From Zantedeschia hybrid cultivar (Eukaryota; Streptophyta; Magnoliopsida; Alismatales; Araceae): DNA of 64,000 bases. The stretch is from positions 2,800,001 to 2,864,000 of the forward strand of contig JARZZO010000003.1 of assembly GCA_030544215.1 (NCBI GenBank). Direction: 5' to 3'. The position numbers and the translations under genes were made by a program. Position 1 is the stretch's first letter. The number at the start of each line of letters is the position of its first letter. Shown here piece after piece: positions 33,203-45,323 of this stretch. The notes beneath the pieces are model-generated. The model worked only from the letters and a program-made list of their open reading frames with translations. It had not been told where the DNA came from and did not search any database.

Positions 33203-34263
33203 CTATACCAGACCTAATTGAACAAATGGTACTGGACTGATAGTGCACTGCTCGGTAACCACATATTGGATGGTTAGAAAAAGCTACAGTTTTTTAAATG
33301 AAGATTGTATTAACAATTGTTCACAACTGAGGAAGGAGATTTCAAGCTTTAATCTTTCATTTTTAGCTCATAAAGGACTAAACATCAAACACGATCATGA
33401 GACATAGCAAACTGATGATAACATTAGTGAGAAAGAACTACTGCTACCCCTCTCCTCCCTCCCTCCTCCATCCCCCACAATAATAAAAAAAACAGAAAGA
33501 AAGAATCAAACAATTAAATGACTCTGGATTTCCCTATAAAACAAGTAAATACCCCGAGAAAGCTAGCATTCTATCAATGAGCAAAAATATATTCAACACT
33601 GTGTTTGCAGAAAATAATTGAATGAACTGAACAAAGAAATGATTCATGAGACTAAATCACTGGACCAGAGGAATTTGGCTTCTATCATACATAGCCAAAT
33701 TGATTCTGAAACAAATAATGATAAATATTAGGATGAAGTATTTATGGAGAAACGAGATAGTTCGAAAAATAACACTCTACATTTTTTGGGGGACTATATC
33801 CCAGATGGAGGATATTTAAAAAGTTATTCTACGTTATTTTCACCCAGTCTGAGGGTCCCCTCTGACTCTTAGGTAGGGTTACTTAGTTCACTCACTTACA
33901 CTTCCTCGTATGTACCTGATGAAAAATACGCAACGAGAGTTTGAAACCCCCTGGACCTTATAAAACTTCCTGATTTTTTATATTAAATAAGGGAGGGAGG
34001 GACATAGCAAAGACTGGCAGAGAGTATGGGCAAGTTGGATATCACAGTCAATGCCCATTTAAACACAGGAAAATTTTCCTAGCTAAAATGTAGATCCCCA
34101 TATAAACTTTTCCTAGCTAAAACGTAGATCCCCATATAAAATTTTCCTGACTCCTTTCAAATTTAGACTTCAAAAATTAGAAGGCTGTAATTGGAAAAAG
34201 TGCCTCTTTTCTGCTAAAAAGGTATGAAATAAAGATGCTACAGATTTCTAAGGAAAACATCCC
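33203..34263. other. Unassigned region
   Basis: A+T-rich, no gene recognised. A 25-30 bp near-repeat of TTTTCCTAGCTAAAAYGTAGATC occurs at about 34075 and 34107. Confidence 0.45.
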
Positions 34264-34330
34264 TTATCGGAACCCTATGTTGCAGACTTGCAGGCCACAC
34301 AGAACATAATAGAGCATAGATCTTGAAGAA

Positions 34331-34375
<45 letters not shown>

Positions 34376-34866
34376 CGGCGCTCACTCCCGGTAGGCAGAT
34401 AAGAGGACGGAGCCGAACAGCACCGTCCGTAGGAACAACACGAAACCCACTGAGGACGACCAACGAACCCGCTGCGCTGAGCACTTGGTGGAAGCACAGA
34501 GTAGAACCCTAAAGCACGCAGGCCTCGGACCTCGGTCGAGCACGCTGGTTGAGGGCCAAGTACGTTGGACGGCTGGGAGCCTGGGAGGAGGCGCTCGGTG
34601 GTGAGCACCTTGCTCTGCGTGGAGCGAGCTGGGCGGCTGGCAGAGTAGAGCTTCTTGGCGTGCGGCAGAGATGGCGGCCGGTGGATCACTCGGCCCCGGC
34701 AGAGGATGGCTTCGACGAGCAAGGGGAGCGGAGCCTGGGGGAGCGCTGATCGTTGCGGCAAGCAGGGGGGGCAACGCGGGCGCGGAAGGAGCACTGCAGC
34801 GAGCGAGCAGGGGGAGTGCTGGAGGAGCGCTGTGACCGTGACTGGGGGAGGAGTCGGAGGACTAGT
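34264..34866. other. G+C-rich island with GA microsatellite, possible 5' exon or promoter
   Basis: A 500-bp G+C-rich block (34370-34866) is bordered by a (GA)n run at 34333-34370. Long overlapping frames exist on both strands but none resembles a known protein, as expected from base composition. On the minus strand the block ends at a possible donor (GGGA then GTGAGC), so it could be a first exon of a leftward gene, including mtIF-2; this is unproven. Confidence 0.3.
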
Positions 34867-34867
34867 C

Positions 34868-35878
34868 TAGGGCTGCAAACGAGCCGACTCGAGCTGGCTC
34901 TTCTCTGTTCAAGCTTCGTTGGATTAATTTTAGAGTAATACTTAGCATAATTTTTTGTAGATCACGTGGCTAATTTAATCAACTTACGAGTTAAGGTCAC
35001 TCATAATATTTAGATTGACAAATACTATTTTCGATTGACAAGAATATATTATAACTGACAATTACAATTTCGATTAACAAATACGATTTTCGATTGACAA
35101 ATATAATTATTTGTCTTTGTCAATCAAAATCTATATTTGTCAATTTAAAATCGTATTTGTCAATTGAAACTGTATTTGTCAATCGTAATATGTATTTGTC
35201 AATTGAAAATGGTATTTATCAATCTAAATATGATCGGAGTGGTCATGTCAACTCGTCCAAGTAGCTAAGTGCCGAACTACAAAAGATTATACAGTGTCAC
35301 TGAACTTACTGCATAACCTGATTGTGCAGTAGTATTACTCTTAATTTTAACTGAGTTCCGAACTAAATTTTATAATAATTATTTAAATTTGGTCCATTTA
35401 AATATTAACTAGTTCAAGGCGAGGATCGAATACTTCTTAAGCTTAATGAACCTCTGATGTATTTAATTTAATTTTTTATTTTAATTAAATTAATTAAAAT
35501 TAAGCTATGACGAGTAGTAAGTTGTTTGCGCCCTTAATTATTTATTATAAAATTTTACAAGATATTAGAATATTTTATTAATTAAAATTATTTATAATTA
35601 CAATAACTAAATGAGTATTTAAAAAAGATCTTAATGAGTAATTAAACGAACTCTTAACGAGTATTAAAACTAGGCCCATCAATGGATACTCGAATTCCAA
35701 TTATTCGTTCTATTTTTGTTTTCATTAATAGATACAGAACTCTGTTAAAGACCACTGATTAAGTTATATAAAAAAAAATATAGATCTTCGATAATTATAG
35801 GAGTCAAAAAAGCACTCATTTCCGCATCTGCTAATCTATTTTCATTTCCAAATGATCATGTACTTTATGCATCTATCT

Positions 35879-35913
<35 letters not shown>

Positions 35914-36570
35914 CCAACAGTGAGAATATCTCTTGACAATTTGATAAAAGTAAGACCACAATAAGAGGTTGGAAACTTTTTCAAATTTTAATATGATTTT
36001 GTGGCACATGTTTGGTAATATTCATATGTAAATTTGATCGAGAGATAAAGTAAATTTCAAAATTTAAAATTCATAGATTGTTAATTTGTACATAAATTAA
36101 AATTTTGCAGGTTTAAATTTTTTAATTACTAAAAGAAAGTTTACTGAAAAATGAAAAGTAAAAGTAATTTTAAATAGCTTCTAATATAATGACGGTGATA
36201 GCAAAAACTTCCATTTTCTTTTATTTTTGTTTCTGACTTCCGATTTAAAAACAGAAATTGATGCGAAAGCGGAAACACTTACTTCCGTTTCCGTCTCCAA
36301 TAAATATTATAAGAAACATAAGCAAAAGTTACCATTTCTGTTTTCCTCTCCGACTCATTGACGGTCCTAATTAAAACGAGTTCTTAACAAGTAATTCAAC
36401 GAACTTGTTAACTAGTAGAATCTAGCCAAGTTCACTTGTGTTCAAGCTTGACTCAAACTTAAAATTTTATTCAAATATATTTATTTAGCTTAATAAACAA
36501 GATGAGTTGAACTATTATCGAACAGTCTTTACAAGCTGTTCATTAAAAGTATTGGTCATTTGCAACCCTA
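34868..36570. mobile_element. hAT-like TIR element (TAGGGCTGCAAACGAGCC type)
   Basis: Left end TAGGGCTGCAAACGAGCC and right end GGTCATTTGCAACCCTA form inverted repeats, and the ends carry GAGCTCGA-like and AACGAGTTC repeats as in a well-known plant MITE type. No convincing TSD is visible. It contains the Mutator-like MITE at 34933. Confidence 0.55.
34933..35340. mobile_element. Mutator-like MITE with perfect 9-bp TSD and inverted repeat core
   Basis: TTAATTTTA is duplicated exactly at 34924-34932 and 35341-35349. Termini GAGTAATACTTAGCA and the complement of GCAGTAGTATTACTC extend into ~80 bp of imperfect inverted repeat. The core (35020-35230) is a series of ~20-bp units containing TTGACAAATAC on the left and their reverse complement (GTATTTGTCAA) on the right, so the whole element can fold into one long hairpin. 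No ORF. Confidence 0.82.
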
Positions 36571-36722
36571 GGGAAGAGCACTAGGCTGGACCAGAGCCTG
36601 AACGCTCCTAATCCAATCCAAAATATGCCTTTGGGTGATCTGAAACCTGCCCCATCTTGGCTGCTTCGAGTGTGACCCCACTGCAACAAAGGCCATTTTT
36701 TGGGTCAAAAAGAGGTGATTAG

Positions 36723-38501
36723 TAGGGATGCAAACGGACCGGATTCAGTACGGATCTAAGGTGGATTCATGATCATATCCGATAAGCACACAAGCGAACT
36801 GTAAGCTGTCCGTATCTAATAAGCAACTGCCGTGTCCATTAACCTGTCCGCATCTAAGAAACCTATTGGTAACCGACACAATGTCGGATCCTTAACGGAT
36901 TCAAATGTAATTGTTACGTGTTTATATTTAAAACAACAAATCTAAAAGAAAGATCATGTAAAAGATTGTACAAAAATGATCTTAACCTGCTCAATCACAT
37001 AGAAATATGTTCTTAGCTGGTACACAAATTCTAAAATGGTCAAGAACATAGAAACATGTCCTCATTCACAATTTCACATAAATTACATACAACATACGGA
37101 TTTGTTCTCACTTCTCAGCCATACACGTAACACAAGTACAAATCACATAAAACGTAGAACGCCGTTATCACTCGTTAATACACAATTTTAAGTTTCAACA
37201 TAAAACTCAATGTGGAATAAAATCCACAAAGCATTAGGCTAAAACAGAAATAAAATGAGGCACAGACACTCATGCTATAAAGTTTTAGAAATTACCTTAT
37301 CCTTATTGCGACAGCCAAGGTAAGTTCCAAGTTCAAGTAATATACTACCTCCTGCAACAATAGTAAATTGATCATTTATAGACAAAATAAAAACTTGAAA
37401 GAACACAAATGATACTTTTAATTCTAGCCTTTAGCAACATACCCATAGTTCACACTTGATCCATAAATTTCTTACCCTTCATTGACAGGGTGTGCTTTGC
37501 CACGAGCAACAACTGCTACAGATGATTGAATCAAGTTAGTCTATATTAGGAGGAGGAGGAGGAGACTCTGAAATTAGTACCAGTGAGGAGGATGTCCTCG
37601 GCTTGTAGCTTGCAGATCAAAGCATATGTTAGCTTGTGGGTGATCTAGTGGACGACTTGAGACAACAATGCCGACAAAGAGGATGAGGTGCCCAGGTAAA
37701 GTGGGAGGAGGTAGCTACAGGTTGTTGTAATCGAGCTTGTGGCAATGGGTAGCCGACGGACGGTAGGAGGAGAGGGGACCAAGGCAATGCAAGTTGAGAT
37801 TGGTGCTGGCAGCAGACCACTTGAGGCTGCGGATCCTTCGGCCTTCTCCACTGATGGAGAGGACGAGGCGGTGGTGATCGAGATCGACGACGGGCATAGC
37901 AGAGAACTCCCCAATCCCCACCAGGCAGCAATAGAGAGGATGAGATGATGAAGGAGTAGATGGCGTCCAGCGACGGAGATAAGATCGGCGTTGAGGGGAA
38001 TGGAGGTTGAAGGCTGGAAGCCTGGGAGTAGTGGCAGCAGCTTGGAGAAGAGGTAGGGTGCTGCGCCGTGCAGCGCGTGGAGAAGTTGGGGAGTGTAGAC
38101 TTGGGCGTTTCCTCTGGGTCTCTAAAGACCTCTAATATTTGTGGAAATGTGGGGTAAATGTTGGCCCTTTGATACTAATCCAACGGTCCAAATTTCCAAG
38201 TAGACATATTTGACAGGTTTAATGGTTAACGGGTATAGGTATAGGTGAATCTGTTAGCCTCTCTGCTTTTTATATCGATTGGGGAATTATGACCACCCGT
38301 TTGTTAATATTATCGATTTAGAAATCATGTCTTTAATGGTTAACGGGTCTAGGTATAGGTGAATCCGTTAGCCTGTCCGCTGTTTATATCGATTGGGAAA
38401 TTATGACTACCTGTTCGTTAATATTATCGATTTAGAAATCATGTCCGATAAGCTAATCATCGGTCAGATAAACGGGTTATCGGTTACCGTTTGCATTCCT
38501 A
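36723..38501. mobile_element. hAT-like TIR element (TAGGGATGCAAACGG type), 1.8 kb
   Basis: Ends TAGGGATGCAAACGG and CCGTTTGCATTCCTA; flanks GTGATTAG (36715-36722) and TTGATTAG (38502-38509) match at 7 of 8. A near-duplicate block (GGTTAACGGGT to TTAGAAATCATGTC) occurs at 38222-38330 and 38339-38443. A G+C-rich 600-bp interior (37540-38110) looks gene-like in composition but I recognise no protein; it may be captured host sequence. Confidence 0.75.
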
Positions 38502-38509
38502 TTGATTAG

Positions 38510-39391
38510 TAGGGCTGCAAAATGTGTGAACTACCCGCATCCGAAGAAGACTCGGATTCATAGATATAAGACCCGGATTCAGGTCTGCATATAACTTATT
38601 TTGTCGAATCTAAATCTGGATCCGTCGGGTCTTACTTGCTCCTCCGACTAACGCTGCCTTCTCTGGCCTATTCAAAGCATAACCCCCTCCATCGGGTCTT
38701 TCCCTCCCCTCTGAGGTACTCTCCGACCAACGCCTCCTCCTACGGCTGAATCCGAGCATACCAGCCCCCAGCCCTCGACCAACACCTCTACCTTCAAATA
38801 AGTGAAAAACTATGACCATCACCCTAGGATATGAGGTAGAAGCACTGTGCCCACAAGAAGATCGGCGGAGGCGGACCGTGCCCATTGGGAGATTGGTGTC
38901 TCTGCCAAGTCGCCGGTGGCGAAGATCAAGGCGTGAGGCTTTTCTGCGTCGGAGGAGGACAAGGACAAGGAGGCAAAGGAGGGTAGAGTTGTCACGAGGG
39001 AACCAAGGATGGAAGGGGGCGACCTGTAAACTTGGAGACTTGAGAGAGAGAGAGAAAGAGAGAGAGCGAGCCCACCTGTGGATTGAGATAGCGGTTGCTG
39101 CTGTCGGTGGCAGCAAGTTGGTGCAGGTAGAGACCTGCAGGAGATGGAGACGAAGGAGATATGTGGTTGTTCACCGCTGACGGTGGCAGGTTGGTTGGGG
39201 CGGTGAGAGCATTTGGTCATGCAATGTAATCCGGAGTAAAACGGATGGTCCAGATGAACAGTGGAGCCCAAAGAGATTTAAAGTGCGGATTTAGTTTGTA
39301 TCTATTTTAGAAAAATGGGATATATGGATGGATCCGGATCCGCAAAATATTCGATCAGATGTCTGAGGATCTGACCCGACTTTCACCCCTA
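38510..39391. mobile_element. Possible second TIR element adjoining the first
   Basis: Left end TAGGGCTGCAAAATG directly abuts the TSD of the previous element; right end is CTTTCACCCCTA, and GGATCCG/GACCCG repeats lie near both ends. The TIR is weak and no TSD matches. Its interior (38640-39230) is another G+C-rich block with a (GA)n run near 39040-39066. Confidence 0.4.
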
Positions 39392-40150
39392 TACCTAGTA
39401 AATGGTTAACATCCACTTTTTACTATGGTCCGGAACAGATTTTTTGATTCCATCGATCAACGAGTTCTCTAGTCCTTCACAAGCAGAGGAAGGTGAAGGT
39501 TATTTATTGTCCGACATCAGCAATCTCCAAACCTAGTGATTAGCATCAAAAGATGTATTATTTTCTCTCTAAAATCTATGCATTAAGCAAAGACAATTTA
39601 GGCAGAAAAAGTAATTACCCGACGCCCGAAGAGCAGAACAGCAGTTTGCCAGATTTGCTCTGCTCTCGGCTCCATGTACGACGGCTGCGTTTTGCAACTT
39701 TTTATGAAGTGCTTCATATGGAAGCAGAAGTGGCTTTAAACAACAGCGCTTTACCTCATAAAAGTGAAAGGAGTTTGAAAACGTAAAATAGATACAATAA
39801 TCGAAATCATTTTCTTCTTAAAATTTGTCCAAAATACCCTCATATTAGTTATTTGAAATTCGTATCTCCAACAATGTGTAACATATGAAAAACATAACAT
39901 AAATTAAGTTATGCAATGAGATTATAATAGTATATATATGATTTTTAAAACAAATAATAATATTATATAAATAAAGATATATAATTATCAAACATAACTT
40001 CTAATCATTCACCACATAAGACTTTACACAAGGGAAAGCAGTTACAGATGATGTGCAATATAAGCTTTCTTCTGCACATGGTTGCAGGTGCTTCATCTCA
40101 GCCATCAACGCATGTGAGTTGTGCTTTATTTACCGCAGAAAAAAAGACAC
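39392..40150. other. Unassigned A+T-rich region
   Basis: No gene or repeat boundary recognised. A short frame at 39553-39786 has no recognisable similarity. Confidence 0.45.
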
Positions 40151-40499
40151 TGTTATTGTGGGCAAGTCTGATGAACAATAACGGACTCCGGAGTCCGGTT
40201 CATGTAAGTACAAGTGAGGATTGAGTTAGATAAGTTCAAACAAAAAGTAGTTTTTCAAGAAAGTCCTTCATAAAGAAATGGGAAAAGGTTCATGTGAAGG
40301 GGCATTTTAGAAATCTCTCCTTCCTGCATTGATCGAGTCTCATCCATTCCTGCACTTAGAGGAGCCTAGTTCAAAATGATGAGAGGGCAAAAGTGTCTCT
40401 ATCTCATTTATTCCTCCTCTTTTAGGAAGGAGAAACGGACCTTTTAGGTGCAAGATAAATTTTCTCCTTTTGCTCGGAGTGCCTTCATTGTGCCTTCAA

Positions 40500-40966
40500 T
40501 GAGAACATATGAAAACATGTGTCTTTGTGGATTATGAGTTTACTAAGCTATGTGACTCACTCTTGCTTACTATCATTTTTCAGAAGACCGTAAGACTGAG
40601 GTTGAGCCCGAGGAGTGGAAGGCTTGATTCTTGGACTCCGAGTTATCTAGACTAGGGGGTTATTTGTTTATTTTCAGATTTATAGATTAACAAGAGATGT
40701 AAATGTTAGATTTACTTCAACATATGAGATGTAGTTTTGTTTTATTTCGACTTATAAAGATCTTGGATAGTGTGATAGTTGTTATTTCAATCTAATGATA
40801 TTCAACGGTTAGTTATGGCTATGAAAGTTGTATTTGTTCATATCTTGTCTCATACTTATACTCATTACTACTATTCGTTACATGTGAGTTGTTTCCACTG
40901 TGACGCCCACCCAATCGGTCCGTTGCAGGCCGACATGATTGAATCGGGTTGACTGGGGGCGTTACA
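40500..40966 (+). repeat. 3' part of a Ty3 5' LTR, followed by primer binding site
   Basis: Ends GGGGGCGTTACA at 40966; TGGTATCAAAGC at 40971-40982 is an initiator-tRNA-Met primer binding site with one change. The start of the LTR was not located (may be near 40150) and no matching 3' LTR is in the window. Confidence 0.55.
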
Positions 40967-41103
40967 GACTTGGTATCAAAGCAATGCAGTTTTGGGTATT
41001 TAGTGTGCTCAACTTGAGCCACTGAAATAGGATCATAGAGTTAGAGATTTTTAGATTGAAGTTAAGGCTTGTAGACCAAAGGCCTGACATGTGTTCTTTT
41101 CAT

Positions 41104-41950
41104 GCAAGATATGTTGGGCAGGCATGGTCATCGAGCGAGGGAGCGTGTCCCTGAGGAGAGGAATGTGAGGGAGAAAGGCATGCCTATACCGCCTCCACCC
41201 CCGCCATTGGACGTTGAAGCATTTATGCAGATGTTTTAGGGTTTGGTACAAGTGGTCCATCAATAGTAGAGATAAGAGGCGTCGGTGGTGCTAGAGCACC
41301 ATCAGGGGGTTGACGGCGATGGAGAGATTCAAGAAGACGGATCCACCTTCCTTTAAGGGGAAGAGCAATTCAACAGTTGAGGAAAGTTGGATTCGGGAGA
41401 TAGAGAAGATCTTTCGGGCGATTAGATGCCCTAAGGATAATAAGGTAAGCTTAGCGAATTATATGTTGCAGGAGAGGGTGGATGTATGGTGGACTTCTAT
41501 ACTGAGGACAAAGTTCGTCAGAGCGGAGCTAAAGATTTCTTGGCAGGAGTTATTGACTGCCTTTAAGAGAAAGTTCTTCCCTCTGCATGTTTAGGATCAG
41601 ATGATGCAGGAGTTCTTGGTTTGACCCAGGGACAAATGGGTATACTTGAGTACGAGGCGAAATGTTCAGAGCTGTCAAAATTTGTGTCCCATATGTGCAT
41701 GGATGAGCGTTGGAAGATGCATAAGTTTCTGATGGATTTGAAGTTGATCTTGAGAACGAAGTTGGTGGCCCATAACTTTACTACCATAGAGGAGGTTGTC
41801 GAGGCAGTGTGTCGGCAAGTGGTCGAGTAGGAGATATTCATGGAGGAGCACATGACTGCACCGAGGGAGCATGGTTCTACATAGACTTTTCAGAGGGATC
41901 AGAAGCAGCCCGAGTTCCAGAGAGCAACTTAGTGGGCTCCAGCTAAGACC
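41104..41950 (+). pseudogene. Ty3 gag remnant
   Basis: Starts near MLGRHGHRARERVPEE, with a PPPPPPLDVEAFMQMF stretch, then the gag capsid region TDPPSFKGKSNSTVEESWIR through WWTSILRTKF and SWQELLTAFKRKFFP. Stops at 41593-41595 and 41828-41830 and a frame change break it. It stops at a WAPAKTC motif, just before where a zinc knuckle is expected, where an unrelated LTR begins. Confidence 0.8.
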
Positions 41951-43529
41951 TGTTGGGTTCGCTGTGTCGGGATCCGACCGAAAAAGCAGCGGAATAAAAA
42001 TAATTTCGGGATCGGATCCATCCCGTTTCGATCAACAAAACAAGACCGGAGTAAATCGGATTTACCTTGCGCGGATTCGAATCTGCATTCATTTTCCGGT
42101 TCCGTTGGAGCGATGCCGCAAGTCGCGCAGATGCCCGACCTCTAGCGGTATCCACGCGGTTCTCCTCGCGATGGATCGTCCTCGCTTCCTCGCTCGATTC
42201 GACGTTCGTGGATCCCGTCTGGCTTCGCGTAATCTGCTGCGACGTGCGGATTCAGAATCTCCCGTCAGACGGAAGGCGGAGCGGTCGGGAATCGAAGCAG
42301 AGCCTCCAGAGGGCCGGCCTCGTGTCGTGCGCCTGGAAGAAAGGATAGAGATGGAATGACGGCTAGGTTAGGGTTGCTGGCCCCCGACGTAGCGTCTGTT
42401 CTTTTATAATAAGTATGTTTGCGGTTTTTTGTAAAAATCCAGATTTATCCAAAATCCTGTCGGATTATCCATCGACTTGAAAACTATTTGCATGTGACCC
42501 GCTAAGACCAAATACTAGTCCAGTTAATAGCCCATTAAGCCCAGTAACCCTTTATTGACCCACTGAATTAATTAATATCCTCATATTCAATTAATCAGCC
42601 GAATTTAATGTCCCACAATAAATTCGGACGGACTTCCGATCACGTTGGATGTCAAGCAACATCGCGTGATCTTGGATGGCACTGGGGTTATTGCAACTCT
42701 CTATTGGAACATTTCCGTCATCGGTTAGCGCGCGGATATAATTCTTCATCCGTGCAATGTTCCCGAATCGACCTAGGGTATGGTTTACTGTTAAACCCTT
42801 TAGTCGATTCACTTGAATCAGATGCCGCTAATCTGAATCTGATAACTCCTTATCGTACACAGAGTCCGCCTTGGGCAGGGACTTTAAGCGCATCGTTCCC
42901 AGAACATTCTCTCTCAAACTACCGAGAGCGGATGATCCCGTATTGAACACACAATTATCTTCGAGGGCATTTCCCTGAACCCGATCGCTTGACTTATTGA
43001 TAACCCATGGTTAGGGATTCGTTCGTCAAGGTCAAAGCTTAAAAACCTACCAACAAGATATCTTTGGAGTCTCAGGTCTAAGGATCATCCACGCAACCGT
43101 GACAAATGAATCGAGCTGGTTAATAGTGAGGTGATTACCATCCAGCGATTCATAGTCAGATCAGTTCAGTGAACTCATTCACCAATGAGCACCTATAGGT
43201 TCAGCATAGTGTCTCCACACAAGTGACTTATGGGATCAGTCACCCTCATCATATGAGCTGAAGTAACCTATACTAGTCTATCCGGATGTTCGATGTCCTA
43301 TGTCAAACATCCTATGACTAGGAACAATTAAGAACATGTGTTTATAAGTCTTCGGTCCCGTAATTATGATCTCATCATAATCCGAAGACTATTGCACATG
43401 TTCATGGACTTCATCGTGATACGATAAACACATATCAAATTAATTACACATAATGAATTATTGCCATTTATTAATAATCTGAATAAGTACATAATATCGG
43501 ATTGGCTTTGAGACCATCTAATACTAACA
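41951..43529 (-). mobile_element. Solo LTR (1.58 kb) of a third LTR family, no TSD
   Basis: In minus orientation it runs TGTTAGTATT to CCCAACA, with TTATAAAAG (42401-42409) upstream of a G+C-rich transcribed-type region. It matches the truncated copy at 28088-30290 in the opposite orientation. Flanks AGACC and GAACA are not a duplication, and the surrounding Ty3 lacks everything from the gag zinc knuckle to RNase H, so a deletion accompanied or followed insertion. The accidental 162-codon plus-strand frame at its left end is not a gene. Confidence 0.78.
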
Positions 43530-43800
43530 GAACATGAGGTAGAGGCAGTGGATTGAGTTCTTGAATGGCTATGATTTTGAGCTGAGTTATCATCACGACA
43601 AAAGCCAATGTTGTGGTTGAAGCTTTGAGCAGGAAGAATCTGATGATGCTATGGGATTGGAGGATGATCGAGGAGGTTGTTGCTTCTTATCCTAGTTGTC
43701 CATTAGATCAACCGTTGTTGAGAGGGTGATTGTGGCGTAGAAGGATGATCAATGGTTGCAGAGTCTTGCAGTGAAGCCTAGTTGACGCAGAAATGATGAG
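43530..43800 (+). pseudogene. Ty3 RNase H to integrase remnant
   Basis: Translates as NMR, stop, RQWIEFLNGYDFELSYHHDK, the boundary between RNase H and integrase in Ty3 elements, followed by degenerate frames with stops. It continues the element broken at 41950. Confidence 0.7.
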
Positions 43801-45323
43801 TAAACCACGCCTTTCGAAAGGAAGATGCGGAAGATGTGGAGCCCACGTGCCGTAAAATCTCCAGCATCAAAATCTCTCATTTTTCATCATTGTTCCCAAA
43901 CACCACCTTAGAAAAATTGATTTTAATATGAGAGAGATGTTGAGCAGCACTCCCATCGAAGATTGCGTGCATGTTGCCTTCTCGCTCGAAAATAATTGAT
44001 TTTTGAACTACATGCCTAAGAACTTAAACTTGAAAATAAATATTGAAAATTAAAAGAGTTAGCAATCAACCATTGAACTTAAACCTGAAAATAAATATTG
44101 AAAATTAAAAGAGTTAGCAATCAACCATTGTGAAAAATATTTATTATATGAGGCATCTAGGCCTAACGGATTAGAGGCACAAACTCATTTAAGAGAGGAT
44201 TCCTGGGTTCTTACCCTACGCATAAATCGGTGAGAGTAAATGGCCTAACATGGTCTTGCATCTGTACCCCTTGGAGATAGCAATCGGCATCACAGCGTTG
44301 TACCCTAGTGATTTGATTCATAGGTTTAATTTGAAGTTAATCCGGCCGTTTAATAGTTTATAACAAAACACTCAATAACTTATTCTAAAATTGATATGCA
44401 ACTAACTTGACATACGCCTACAACAAATTTATCTGTCACGATAGAGTTTAACTCGGTTAACAAATTTTAATACTTATATCTACTTATATTATGTTCACTT
44501 GTTAACTTTTAGAAATAAATTGTGTTGCAAACAGATTATACGAGTTATACCATCAAGTATGAACGTGATTCTATTTTCCAAAAAAAGAGAACGTGATTTA
44601 TTTATGTTAGTTAGGAACAACTTATTTTTCACCCGAATTTATTATCAAACCTAGCTCATTCCAATGGATTATTTTCCATTTTGCCAACTCCACTACCCCA
44701 GCACCCCTCCATCAGCGAGGATTAATTGCATTACGCCCAACTTAGTCGTATTTGCTTGTTTTCATACATGATCTTAGACATATTTGCCTTTTCTCATTCA
44801 TGGTCGACTTCAACAGTTGAAAAGGTGTAGAACTATCGTGGCTATGTGAAAAGAAAAAGGGAGGAAATTTAGTGCAAGTATCATGTTTGGTACTCTCTCC
44901 AAAGGGAGGCGTTGTAAATATTTCTGAGAAAAAAAAGTTGGTGAATGCTACTTTCTCGAAACCTCTCACTTTCAGCTGCAAAATTTGAGATTACGAAATG
45001 TATATTTCTTTTCTTTAACATATGTGTTGAAGCTTTTGAACCATTTAATTCAAAATTTTAAAGTTATGAGTAAAATAGGCACCATCTATTAAATATTTTT
45101 TAATTTTATTTTTTTAATATAAAATTATTTTAACACATCTTTTTATGTGCAAGCCACTTTTACGTTTTCGTAATCGTAAGTTCTGTTGGAATAATTATTA
45201 AATCATCCAACTCAATATTTTAAGACAATAAATAGAGTAGGTACCGTCTATATTAAGTAAATTAACAAAGAATTTGGTAGAACAATATTCTATAATCACC
45301 TTAATATATATTTACGTTTAAGA
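43801..45323. other. Intergenic region, with 55-bp tandem duplication
   Basis: A+T-rich sequence downstream of the first XTH gene. Two adjacent 55-bp copies at 44021-44075 and 44076-44130 differ by one base (AACTTAAAC to CAACCATTG). No gene seen. Confidence 0.6.

Noticed and set aside
38510..39391. Treating this as a verified hAT insertion
   Set aside because: TIR match is short and the flanks do not duplicate, so it is listed only at low confidence.
41871..42359. 162-codon plus-strand frame at the end of the 1.58-kb LTR
   Set aside because: It crosses the boundary between Ty3 gag and an unrelated LTR and is antisense to the LTR; accidental.
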